Origin: an uncultured bacterium
GTDB taxonomy: Bacteria; UBA4055
DNA length: 10,738 nt
Assembly: GCA_937873545.1 (NCBI GenBank)
Contig: CALMWI010000403.1
Location: forward strand, 1-10,738
Direction: 5' to 3'
Shown here: piece by piece, positions 1 to 7,093 of the stretch
Position numbering within the stretch: position 1 is the first letter of the stretch
Layout of the letters: each line of letters opens with the position of its first letter
Made by a program: the position numbers and the translations under genes
The notes under the pieces: model-generated
Database searches by the model: none
What the model was told of the DNA's origin: nothing
Seen by the model: only the letters and a program-made list of their open reading frames with translations

Positions 1-401
1 ATCAAGCCTATTTCCATGTGTGCCCCAAAAACACCTTCCGCAATTTTTAATCCGCTTTCTTTCAGATATTTTACGAAAATATTATACAATTTAACAGCAA
101 TATCGGGTGATGCTGAATCAGAGAATCCCGGTCTTTTTCCCCTGTTAGTGTCTGCGTACAAAGTGAACTGCGATACTACGGAGATCTCACCGTTGATTTC
201 TTTAACCGACCTGTTCATTTTTCCTTCATCGTCTTCAAATATTCTTAAACCGATTATTTTGTCTGCAAAATGCGGTATCATATCTTCCGTATCGCCATTT
301 TTGAATCCGACAAAAAGAAGCAGCCCTTTTCCCGAAGAAGCTTGGATTTTTCCATCAATCCTGATAAATGTCTCATCTACTCTCTGTACCAGCACTCTCA
401 T
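1..401 (-). CDS. dtd: D-aminoacyl-tRNA deacylase, 3' end missing
   Basis: Reads leftward from ATG at 401-399 and stays open to the window edge, giving 133 residues of a protein that is usually about 145-150 long. The family hydrolyses D-amino acids wrongly attached to tRNA in the cytoplasm, acting as a homodimer. Visible family signatures are the N-terminal MRVLVQRV strand, LRIFEDDEGKMN near residues 52-63, SQFTLYAD at 77-84 with the conserved pocket threonine T80, RPGF at 90-93 and GVFGAHM at 123-129. The C-terminal Gly-Pro motif that enforces chirality in this family would lie just beyond the edge, so it cannot be checked. The start is supported by an AAGGA ribosome site about 6 nt upstream on the minus strand. 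The gene diverges from the flavin reductase gene across about 70 nt. Identification is firm; completeness is unknown. Confidence 0.93.
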   Translation of the reverse strand, partial: MRVLVQRVDETFIRIDGKIQASSGKGLLLFVGFKNGDTEDMIPHFADKIIGLRIFEDDEGKMNRSVKEINGEISVVSQFTLYADTNRGKRPGFSDSASPDIAVKLYNIFVKYLKESGLKIAEGVFGAHMEIGL

Positions 402-472
402 AAATTTTTCCTTGCAAAATGTACTATATTTGTTGATTATACAATTTAAATAAATTTCGAAGGGATGTAAAC
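402..472. promoter_or_regulatory. Divergent intergenic region between dtd and the flavin reductase gene
   Basis: This 71-nt gap must carry both start regions. On the minus strand an exact TATAAT reads at 441-436, 34 nt before the dtd start, but no good -35 element lies 16-18 nt upstream. On the plus strand TATATTTG at 425-432 matches the Bacteroidota -7 form TAnnTTTG, but no TTG lies at the expected 19-20 nt distance. A ribosome site AAGGGA at 460-465 sits 7 nt before the flavin reductase ATG. Both promoter assignments are tentative. Confidence 0.35.
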
Positions 473-1000
473 ATGAAAAGATCAGAAATAAAAATTTATG
501 AATTCAATACGGATGTCTTCAACCTTTGGGGAAAACAGTGGAGGCTGCTCACCTCGGGTGAGATGGAAGGAGATTCATACAACTGCATGACCGTCGCCTG
601 GGGAAGCATAGGAGTAATGTGGAACAAACCTTTCGCACAGGTCGTGGTAAGGCCCACACGATATACATTCGAATTCATGGAAAAATACGAAACTTTTACG
701 CTGTCAGCATTTGGAGAAGAAAAAATAACTGATCTTTCATATTTGGGCAGAGTGAGCGGCAGGGATGAGAAAAAACTGAAGAAAACTTCTCTGACCGTAA
801 TACCGTCACAAATAGTTAAATGCCCTTCTTATGATGAAGCTGAACTTATAATAGAATGCCGGAAAATCTATTCGGCAAAATTTATACCTGAGGATTTTAT
901 AGACGGTACGATATTGGAGAATTATCCGAAAAAGGATTTTCATAAGATCTATTACGGAGAGATCCTGAGCATATCCGGAACGAATAAATTCAGGAAATAA
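473..1000 (+). CDS. Flavin reductase family protein (FMN-binding split barrel)
   Basis: A 175-residue cytoplasmic protein of the flavin reductase-like family, which binds FMN in a split beta-barrel and typically reduces flavin with NAD(P)H or carries it as a bound cofactor. Supporting motifs are NCMTVAWGSIGVMWNKP (residues 37-53), RPTRYTFEF (60-68), FTLSAF (75-80) and SGRD (95-98). They follow the usual order of the Bacteroidota/Clostridia branch, and the length is normal for it. The start has AAGGGA 7 nt upstream. There is no signal peptide or membrane segment. It stands alone, divergent from dtd and separated from guaB by nearly 200 nt, so context does not identify a partner enzyme. The natural electron donor and acceptor cannot be read from the sequence. 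Confidence 0.85.
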   Translation: MKRSEIKIYEFNTDVFNLWGKQWRLLTSGEMEGDSYNCMTVAWGSIGVMWNKPFAQVVVRPTRYTFEFMEKYETFTLSAFGEEKITDLSYLGRVSGRDEKKLKKTSLTVIPSQIVKCPSYDEAELIIECRKIYSAKFIPEDFIDGTILENYPKKDFHKIYYGEILSISGTNKFRK

Positions 1001-1037
1001 CAGGTTAAATCGCAGTTAAAACAAAAGATATTTGACC

Positions 1038-1068
1038 TTGACTATATACACATTTTTATTTATTTTTG
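1038..1068 (+). promoter_or_regulatory. Promoter of the guaB leader, Bacteroidota-type
   Basis: TTG at 1038-1040 is followed after 20 nt by TATTTTTG at 1061-1068, an exact match to TAnnTTTG, the -7 element of Bacteroidota primary sigma factors. Read as a sigma-70 promoter the same stretch gives TTGACT-N17-TATTTT. Either reading puts transcription start near 1074-1076 and leaves a leader of about 120 nt before guaB. Confidence 0.5.
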
Positions 1069-1101
1069 CTATTTCATAAAAGAACAAGCAGCGAACAGTT
1101 T

Positions 1102-1158
1102 ATGTTAGGATATATTAAAATATGCAGAGAACAAAAAAGCAAGTATAAAACCGCCTGA
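1102..1158 (+). other. Possible 18-codon upstream ORF ending inside the guaB leader hairpin
   Basis: ATG at 1102 opens a frame encoding MLGYIKICREQKSKYKTA and stopping at TGA 1156-1158. This stop is at the first loop position of the hairpin at 1147-1172, so a ribosome finishing the peptide would cover its 5' arm. There is no convincing Shine-Dalgarno sequence upstream, and an ORF this short can arise by chance. Listed because of where it ends, not as an established gene. Confidence 0.2.
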
Positions 1159-1173
1159 GTCATGGCGGTTTTT
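1147..1173 (+). terminator. Terminator-shaped hairpin in the guaB leader
   Basis: AAAACCGCC (1147-1155) pairs perfectly with GGCGGTTTT (1164-1172) around an 8-nt loop, and the run of T continues to 1173. The form is that of an intrinsic terminator. It lies downstream of the apparent guaB promoter and only 22 nt before the guaB start codon. It may attenuate guaB, end a short independent RNA, or end read-through from the upstream gene. Confidence 0.6.
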
Positions 1174-1185
1174 CGCTTAAAAAGT

Positions 1186-1190
1186 GAGGA
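1186..1190 (+). promoter_or_regulatory. Ribosome binding site that fixes the guaB start
   Basis: GAGGA lies 4 nt before ATG 1195. An earlier in-frame ATG at 1162 has no ribosome site, lies inside the leader hairpin and would add 11 residues absent from the family, so 1195 is preferred. Confidence 0.7.
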
Positions 1191-1194
1191 AAAG

Positions 1195-2649
1195 ATGAAA
1201 GAAAAAATATTAGGACTTGGATTGACATTCGATGATGTTCTTCTGCTTCCCCAGAAAAGCTCGGTCAGACCGCCTGAGGCGAATACGGTTACGAACCTGA
1301 CGAGAAATATAAAGCTCAATATACCTATTATCTCAGCCGCAATGGATACTGTATCAGAATTTCAGATGGGGATCGCTATGGCAAGAGAAGGCGGGATAGC
1401 CGTGATCCATAAGAATATGACACCGGAAGAACAGGCTATCGAGGTGGATAAGGTTAAAAGATCAGAAAGCGGAATGATAACCGATCCTGTTACGATAGGT
1501 CCGGAAGCTAACCTTAGAGAAGTATTCAAGCTTATGGAGAAATTCTCGATTTCAGGCGTACCAGTCGTAGAAGGCACAAAACTTGTCGGCATAATAACCA
1601 ACCGCGACATCAGGTTCGAATATAAAGAAAATATCAAAGTCAAAGATATAATGACAAAATGCCCACTCGTCACAGCTAAAGAGGGCACTTCGCTTGAAGA
1701 AGCAAAATATATTCTTCAGAAAAACAAGATCGAGAAGCTGCCTATAGTTGACAATAATTTTAATCTCAAAGGCATGATAACTTTCAAAGATATCAAAAAG
1801 AAGGAAAGTTTTCCGAACGCATGCAAAGATGAGGGAGGCAGGCTTAGGGTTGCGGCGGCGATTTCTGCCAACGGAGACGATAAAAGGATAAAATTGCTGA
1901 TAAATGCTAAAGTCGATATCATAGTGATAGACAGTGCACACGGGCATAATACGGATATAGCAAGAGAGATCGTAAGAATAAAAAAGAAATACCCGGGTAT
2001 AGAGATCATAGCGGGTAATGTTGCAACTACAGCAGGTGCTGAAGCACTGATAAACGCAGGCGCAGACGCGGTCAAGGTCGGGATAGGACCCGGTTCGATC
2101 TGCACAACGCGGGTCGTGGCCGGCGTGGGAGTTCCACAAATTACTGCAATACAGAATGCTTCAATTGCCTGTAAAAAACATAATATTCCCCTAATAGCTG
2201 ACGGCGGGATAAAATATTCCGGAGACATAGCTAAAGCTATAGGAATGGGAGCTGACTGCGTCATGCTAGGTTCGATCCTGGCCGGAACAGATGAAGCTCC
2301 GGGAGAGATGATCCTTTTCGAAGGCAGGCAGTTTAAAACTTACAGGGGAATGGGATCTTTGGGCGCTATGAGAAAAGGATCTGCAGACCGTTATTTTCAG
2401 GTCGGCGCAGATAAATTCGTTCCTGAAGGTATCGAAGGCAGGATACCATACAAAGGAAAAGTCGGTAATACTATCTATCAGATGGTTGGTGGGCTAAGGC
2501 AGGCAATGGGTTACTGCGGGGTTAAGAACATTTCAGAGATGAAGGAAAAAACGAAATTCATTCAGATGACCCACGCAGGACTGATAGAAAGTCATCCCCA
2601 TGATGTGCAGATTACACGAGAAGCGCCGAATTACGAGATCAGACATTAA
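1195..2649 (+). CDS. guaB: Inosine-5'-monophosphate dehydrogenase
   Basis: Cytoplasmic tetrameric enzyme that oxidises IMP to XMP with NAD+, the committed step to GMP. With the start at 1195 it has 484 residues, the usual bacterial length, and begins with the typical GLTFDDVLLLP. The order is: first part of the TIM barrel, two CBS domains (roughly residues 90-205, containing ITDPVTI and MTKCPLVTA), then the rest of the barrel. IDSAHGH, the catalytic loop GPGSICTTR with active cysteine C303, GGIKYSGD, GSLGAMRKGS and the flap EGIEGRIPYKG with R416 and Y419 are all present, so it should be active. It opens the run guaB-proS-PRPP-like-recN. A terminator-shaped hairpin just upstream suggests expression may be set in the leader. 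CBS domains in this family bind adenine or guanine nucleotides for allosteric control. Confidence 0.97.
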   Translation: MKEKILGLGLTFDDVLLLPQKSSVRPPEANTVTNLTRNIKLNIPIISAAMDTVSEFQMGIAMAREGGIAVIHKNMTPEEQAIEVDKVKRSESGMITDPVTIGPEANLREVFKLMEKFSISGVPVVEGTKLVGIITNRDIRFEYKENIKVKDIMTKCPLVTAKEGTSLEEAKYILQKNKIEKLPIVDNNFNLKGMITFKDIKKKESFPNACKDEGGRLRVAAAISANGDDKRIKLLINAKVDIIVIDSAHGHNTDIAREIVRIKKKYPGIEIIAGNVATTAGAEALINAGADAVKVGIGPGSICTTRVVAGVGVPQITAIQNASIACKKHNIPLIADGGIKYSGDIAKAIGMGADCVMLGSILAGTDEAPGEMILFEGRQFKTYRGMGSLGAMRKGSADRYFQVGADKFVPEGIEGRIPYKGKVGNTIYQMVGGLRQAMGYCGVKNISEMKEKTKFIQMTHAGLIESHPHDVQITREAPNYEIRH

Positions 2650-2674
2650 TTTATAAGAGAGCAGGATTAAACAA

Positions 2675-4198
2675 ATGGCGGAATTTAAAAAAACGGCGAT
2701 ACCGGTCACCAGAGAGGAAGATTATCCCCAATGGTACCTTGAAGTTATAAAAGCTGGCGAACTGGCGGAGAATAGCGATGTCAGAGGCTGTATGGTCATA
2801 AAACCATGGGGTTATACTATTTGGGAAAATATTCAGAGAGAACTTGATCAGATGTTCAAAGACACAGGTCATGTGAATGCTTATTTTCCTCTGTTCATTC
2901 CTCTGGAATATCTGCAGCAGGAAGCCGATCATGTAGAGGGATTCGCGAAGGAATGCGCTGTCGTAACTCATCACAGACTAAGCGTTAACAGCGAAGGAAA
3001 ACTTGTTCCGGACGGAAAACTCGAAGAACCTCTGGTTGTCAGACCGACGAGTGAAACAATAATCGGAGCTTCTTATGCCAAATGGGTGAATTCATACAGG
3101 GACCTTCCGATACTGATCAACCAATGGGCGAATGTGGTCCGCTGGGAGATGCGTACCAGACTGTTCCTCAGAACCGCGGAATTCTTATGGCAGGAAGGAC
3201 ACACAGTACATGCCACTCAGGAAGAGGCGATGGAAGAAACATATAAAATGCTTTATGTATATAAAGATTTTGCGGAAAATGTACTTGCAATACCAGTGAT
3301 CGAAGGAGAAAAAAGCGAAGCCGAAAGATTCCCCGGAGCAGTATCAACATACTCGATCGAAGCTATGATGCAGGATAAAAAGGCTCTTCAGAGCGGAACT
3401 TCACATTTTCTGGGTCAGAATTTTGCGAAATCATCAAAGATAAAATTTCAGAGCAGAGAAGGGAAAGAAGAGTTCGCGTGGACTACCTCTTGGGGAGTTT
3501 CCACAAGGCTTATCGGAGCTCTGATAATGGCTCATTCGGACGATAACGGACTCGTGCTTCCTCCGAGAATAGCTCCGGTTCATATAGCGATCCTTCCCAT
3601 CTACAAGGATGAAAGAGAAAAGGAAACGGTTTTCAGTTATATCAGAGAGATCAAAACTAGAATCGCAGATCTTAGACTTTTTGAAAGAAAAATAGTCATT
3701 CACATCGACGACAGGGATATAAGAGGCGGAGAAAAGAACTGGTACTGGATTAAAAAAGGCGTTCCTTTAAAGCTTGAAATAGGGCCGAAAGATGTTGAGA
3801 ACGAAACAATATCAATGGTAAAAAGGACAGATCCCGATCTTAAGAAATATTTTATTCCCAGGGACAAGTTCATTTTCGATCTGATCGAAACGCTGACCGG
3901 AATCCAGAACGACCTTTTTGAGAAAGCTGACAGGTTCCAGAAACAGAACACTATAACAATCGATGATTATGAAGAATTCAAAAAAGTGTTTACTCCCAGA
4001 AACGAGGAGAAACCCGAAATACACGGATGCTTTGCAAGATCGCACTGGTGCGGAAAAAGAGAATGCGAAGATAAGATAAAAGAAGACTTAAAAGTTACCG
4101 TAAGAAACATTCCTTTCTCAGAAAAAGATGAAGAAGGTAAATGCATATACTGCGGGGAAAGAAGCGGAAAAAGAGTCATATTCGCTAAGTCATATTAA
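2675..4198 (+). CDS. proS: Proline-tRNA ligase, archaeal/eukaryote-like type
   Basis: A 507-residue class II aminoacyl-tRNA synthetase that attaches proline to tRNA-Pro using ATP. This is the short form, without the editing insertion of the E. coli-type enzyme and with a C-terminal extension. Visible are VVRPTSETI (binding of proline and ATP), motif 2 RWEMRTRLFLRTAEFLWQEGHT, the proline pocket segment TSHFLGQNF, motif 3 in GALIMAHSDDNGLVLPPR, the anticodon-binding domain from about residue 305, and a zinc-binding C-terminal domain with C459, C464, C490 and C493. The protein ends in AKSY, the family's usual aromatic end. The start has GCAGGA 8 nt upstream and lies 25 nt after guaB, consistent with co-transcription. 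This type occurs in archaea, eukaryotes and several bacterial phyla including Bacteroidota. It is complete, with no missing residues noticed. Confidence 0.96.
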   Translation: MAEFKKTAIPVTREEDYPQWYLEVIKAGELAENSDVRGCMVIKPWGYTIWENIQRELDQMFKDTGHVNAYFPLFIPLEYLQQEADHVEGFAKECAVVTHHRLSVNSEGKLVPDGKLEEPLVVRPTSETIIGASYAKWVNSYRDLPILINQWANVVRWEMRTRLFLRTAEFLWQEGHTVHATQEEAMEETYKMLYVYKDFAENVLAIPVIEGEKSEAERFPGAVSTYSIEAMMQDKKALQSGTSHFLGQNFAKSSKIKFQSREGKEEFAWTTSWGVSTRLIGALIMAHSDDNGLVLPPRIAPVHIAILPIYKDEREKETVFSYIREIKTRIADLRLFERKIVIHIDDRDIRGGEKNWYWIKKGVPLKLEIGPKDVENETISMVKRTDPDLKKYFIPRDKFIFDLIETLTGIQNDLFEKADRFQKQNTITIDDYEEFKKVFTPRNEEKPEIHGCFARSHWCGKRECEDKIKEDLKVTVRNIPFSEKDEEGKCIYCGERSGKRVIFAKSY

Positions 4199-4212
4199 AA
4201 ACGGATGCTTAA

Positions 4213-5427
4213 ATGGACCTATTAGGAAAAATAGAACCTTTTGACCGTGTCATAATTCCGGTGGAACCGATGGACAGGTTCGCCAGAAAATTAGCCAAGG
4301 AGCTCGATCAGCCATGGAAACCTGAAGGTCTTTTCGCGCATTTTTTTCACGAGGACGATGATTATGATCCCAAACTTCTTCTCGAAGGCAAGGACGGTTT
4401 TGTAAACGAACCGATGAACAGGCTCAAAGGAAAGTATGTATATCTTGTCGCCAGTCATAAAGAATGGGAACCCTCTCTTCTTTTCGAGAGGATATGTCAT
4501 ACCGCTGATATCTGCCTGTCGAACGGCGCAAAAGAAGTTAATCTTGTTTGGACGAACATCAGACTCAGCGGAAATCATTTAAGACCTGGACACGGAATTG
4601 AATTTACGGAAAAGGATATTAAAAAATATGACGGTAAATCGCTATCGACTTTGAGGATCGCAAAAAGATTTAAAAATGAGGGTATATCTAAGGTGCTTAC
4701 GCTTCATTCTCATTCAAAAAATCTGACCGAGGCTTTCGGAGAAGTGTATTTCGGAGATGTTTCCAAGGGCAAGAAAGTCCTCATCGATCTTCCAATTGCG
4801 CCAATTGTGGCACACTACCTGTACACTTACGGGAAGATAACGGGCAAAGGCGAAAAAGCGGTATTTGTTTCAACTGACGACGGCTCAAAAGATCTCGGAA
4901 CCGACATTATGAAAAATCTGCAGAACCTTCAGCCTGAGCTGACTGAAATAAGCTGGGTCAGGTTCAATAAAGAAAGAGATCCGGTGACAGGCTACCTTAA
5001 AAATATTTACGAAGCGGAAAGTTCGCCGAATTATTCAGGTCATGAGAATAAAGATAAATTCATTTTTGACGATATAGTCAGAAGCTTTGCTTCGATGTAC
5101 GGCGTGATCGAAAAAATGGGCGGCGACAGGTTCACCATGTTCGCAACTCATGCCCATCTTACAGGCAGATCACAGAATCTCTTAAGGTCGGAAAAGATCA
5201 AAGAGATAATTTTCACGAACACTATGGCTAACAACCTCGAAGATCCGTACTACGAACATCAGCTTTTCGGAAAAACGACTGTAATCAAGATCGGTAAATA
5301 TCTTTCCAACGCCGTTCTAAACATAATGGAAGACGGGAACGATCCTGATGAGTTCTATACGATCCATACACCTGCCGATCTGCAAAAGATCGAAAGGCTT
5401 TATGATCTGAGAAAACCTTTTAATTAA
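4213..5427 (+). CDS. Divergent PRPP-synthetase-like protein
   Basis: 404 residues with the two-domain layout of ribose-phosphate pyrophosphokinase, which makes PRPP from ribose-5-phosphate and ATP. Matching landmarks: DGFVNEP at 61-67 where the family has its FPDGE/F segment, KYVYLVAS (74-81), GKSLSTLRIAKRF, TLHSHSKNLTEAF (163-175) over the usual TxDLHxxQxxxFF, STDDGSKDLG (220-229) at the pyrophosphate loop, NKERDP with K253 and R255 in the flexible-loop position, FIFDDIVRSFASM (283-295), and THAHLTG followed by FTNTM near the end. The PRPP-binding loop keeps DD but has lost the TGGT-type residues, and the metal-site aspartate of DLH is histidine here. DGF and DDG recall plant class II PRPP synthetases as I remember them. 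It lies 14 nt after proS and 1 nt before recN. It may be a variant synthetase, a phosphoribosyltransferase-like enzyme or a non-catalytic relative. Fold confident, activity not. Confidence 0.72.
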   Translation: MDLLGKIEPFDRVIIPVEPMDRFARKLAKELDQPWKPEGLFAHFFHEDDDYDPKLLLEGKDGFVNEPMNRLKGKYVYLVASHKEWEPSLLFERICHTADICLSNGAKEVNLVWTNIRLSGNHLRPGHGIEFTEKDIKKYDGKSLSTLRIAKRFKNEGISKVLTLHSHSKNLTEAFGEVYFGDVSKGKKVLIDLPIAPIVAHYLYTYGKITGKGEKAVFVSTDDGSKDLGTDIMKNLQNLQPELTEISWVRFNKERDPVTGYLKNIYEAESSPNYSGHENKDKFIFDDIVRSFASMYGVIEKMGGDRFTMFATHAHLTGRSQNLLRSEKIKEIIFTNTMANNLEDPYYEHQLFGKTTVIKIGKYLSNAVLNIMEDGNDPDEFYTIHTPADLQKIERLYDLRKPFN

Positions 5428-5428
5428 A

Positions 5429-7075
5429 ATGCCGATAAGAAGACTCAGCATTCAGAGTTTAGCCATAATCGAAAGCCTTGATATCGATTTCGACAAGGGG
5501 TTAAATATTATTACGGGCGAGACCGGAGCTGGAAAATCGATAATCATATCATCTTTAAAGCTGATCCTCGGCAATAAAGCCGATGCGGACATGATAAGGG
5601 CAGGCGAGGAAAAACTTATAGTGGAAGCGGAATTCTCTGATCTAAGTCCCGAGATCATTAGATTTGTCAGCAAGAATGAGCCTGATTTTAACCCGCCGTT
5701 AATTATTCGCAGAGAAGTTTATAAAAACAGGCGCAGCAGGATATTTATTAACGATACCCCGGTAAGCTCTGATGTCATAACAGAGCTCGGTAATATTATG
5801 ATAGATATTCACGGCCAGCATGATCATCAGTCGCTTTTAAATAAAGATACGCATATAAACATTCTAGACGAACGGGCGGGAATAACAACCTTAAAGATCG
5901 CAGAACTCTATAACGAAGACATCAGCCTGAAAAGAGAGATCGAGAAGGTAATAAAGAACGAGAAAGATCTTAAAGACAAGCGAGAATTGCTCGAATACCA
6001 CTATAAAGAGATCAATGAGATATCTCCAGAGGAAAATGAGGATAAAGAGATTTCGACCGAACTTAAAAAGATGGAGAACATCGAGGACATAAAAAAGATC
6101 TGCCAATCAGTAACCGACACCGTCAGCGGTTCTGAGAGCTCTCTTCTTTCCAAGCTCAATTATATCAAGAATAAGTGCGGACAGTTGTCTGAAATTGATA
6201 AGCAGTTCGAACCTTTCATTAACGATCTTGAATCCGCTTACAGTTCAGTTACCGAGTTCGGTAATTCGTCTGAACTGTTCTCGAATTCTCTCGAGTTCGA
6301 TGACGAAAAATACGCACGAATGAGTGAAAGATATTCGCAGCTGAAAAAGCTGATGAAGAAATTCGGACCCGAGTTGTCAGATGTGATAGAATATTTCGGA
6401 AGTATTAAGAGCCAGCTTGATTCTATAGAAAATGTTTCTTTCGACAAAGATAAGCTCATAAAAAGATCTGAAGAATTGAAAAAGGAGATCGAGGCAGAAT
6501 GCGCAAAGCTTACTTCAAAAAGGAAAGAAGGCATAAAGAAGCTTGAAAAGGAGATAAATGCAGAATTCAAGGATATCGGTCTTCAGAACGCCGAGATCAG
6601 TGTTGCGATGACTAAAAAGGAGATCGCGCCTGACGGCTGGGATTCGGTCGAGTTCTATATCAGAACAAATATAGGTGAAGAATCCAAGCCCCTTTCCAAG
6701 ATCGCTTCAGGCGGCGAGATCTCAAGGATCATGCTTTCAATAAAGAATATCATAAGTTCAGAAAAAGGCGTGGGAATAGCGGTATTCGATGAGATAGATT
6801 CAGGGATAAGCGGTCAGATAGCTGAAAAAGTCGGAAGCAAACTTTTAAAACTTGCACAGAACAGGCAGGTGATCGCTATTACGCATCTTCCTTCGATCGC
6901 ATCAAAAGGAAATACGCATTTTTCAGTCAGAAAAAAAGTAGTTAAGGACAGAACCCTTACCGAGATCATAAAATTGTCAAAAATTCAGAGGATTGAAGAA
7001 ATCGCCGGCCTGATATCAGCTGGAAAAACAGGTGCAGATTCAAAAAAAGTAGCTGAAAAATTACTTGAGAACTGA
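5429..7075 (+). CDS. recN: DNA repair protein RecN
   Basis: A 548-residue SMC-like ATPase of the RecN family (usual length 550-560), which acts at DNA double-strand breaks and holds DNA ends or sister duplexes for RecA-dependent repair. The N-terminal head carries Walker A GETGAGKS (30-37) and the RecN-typical HGQHDHQ (128-134). Residues about 155-380 are charged and helical, consistent with the two coiled-coil arms. The C-terminal head has the ABC signature SGGE (427-430), Walker B AVFDEIDSG with D454 and E455, and an H-loop ITHLPSIAS with H486. All ATPase elements are intact. ATG follows the stop of the preceding gene by one nucleotide with no strong ribosome site of its own, so translation is probably coupled. 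No LexA-type operator was noticed, and damage induction cannot be inferred from this position. Confidence 0.95.
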   Translation: MPIRRLSIQSLAIIESLDIDFDKGLNIITGETGAGKSIIISSLKLILGNKADADMIRAGEEKLIVEAEFSDLSPEIIRFVSKNEPDFNPPLIIRREVYKNRRSRIFINDTPVSSDVITELGNIMIDIHGQHDHQSLLNKDTHINILDERAGITTLKIAELYNEDISLKREIEKVIKNEKDLKDKRELLEYHYKEINEISPEENEDKEISTELKKMENIEDIKKICQSVTDTVSGSESSLLSKLNYIKNKCGQLSEIDKQFEPFINDLESAYSSVTEFGNSSELFSNSLEFDDEKYARMSERYSQLKKLMKKFGPELSDVIEYFGSIKSQLDSIENVSFDKDKLIKRSEELKKEIEAECAKLTSKRKEGIKKLEKEINAEFKDIGLQNAEISVAMTKKEIAPDGWDSVEFYIRTNIGEESKPLSKIASGGEISRIMLSIKNIISSEKGVGIAVFDEIDSGISGQIAEKVGSKLLKLAQNRQVIAITHLPSIASKGNTHFSVRKKVVKDRTLTEIIKLSKIQRIEEIAGLISAGKTGADSKKVAEKLLEN

Positions 7076-7086
7076 ATTTTCTCAGG
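7064..7086 (+). terminator. Possible terminator hairpin at the end of recN
   Basis: CTTGAGAA (7064-7071) can pair with TTCTCAGG (7079-7086) in RNA, giving eight pairs including one U-G, around a 7-nt loop, and overlapping the recN stop. No continuous T run follows directly, only a looser T-rich stretch to about 7100. It lies between two convergent genes, where termination is expected. Weak evidence. Confidence 0.3.
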
Positions 7087-7093
7087 CCTAAAC

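Noticed and set aside
16..453. Plus-strand open frame of 145 codons
   Set aside because: It is the antisense shadow of the well-conserved D-aminoacyl-tRNA deacylase gene and resembles no protein.
1162..1194. Upstream in-frame ATG that would lengthen IMP dehydrogenase by 11 residues
   Set aside because: It lies in the hairpin, has no ribosome site and adds residues not found in the family; ATG 1195 has GAGGA before it and matches the usual N-terminus.
1150..1278. Exact 10-mer ACCGCCTGAG at 1150-1159 and again at 1269-1278, giving another pairing partner for the hairpin's 3' arm
   Set aside because: The second copy is inside guaB coding sequence (encoding a normal RPPEA-type segment) and downstream of the termination point, so it could not compete before RNA polymerase passes; likely chance.
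1552..2264. Two long overlapping minus-strand open frames
   Set aside because: Both lie wholly opposite the conserved IMP dehydrogenase barrel and have cysteine- or isoleucine/proline-rich content typical of shadows.
4205..4225. Alternative ATG at 4205 before the PRPP-like gene
   Set aside because: It is in another frame and reaches a stop after six codons.
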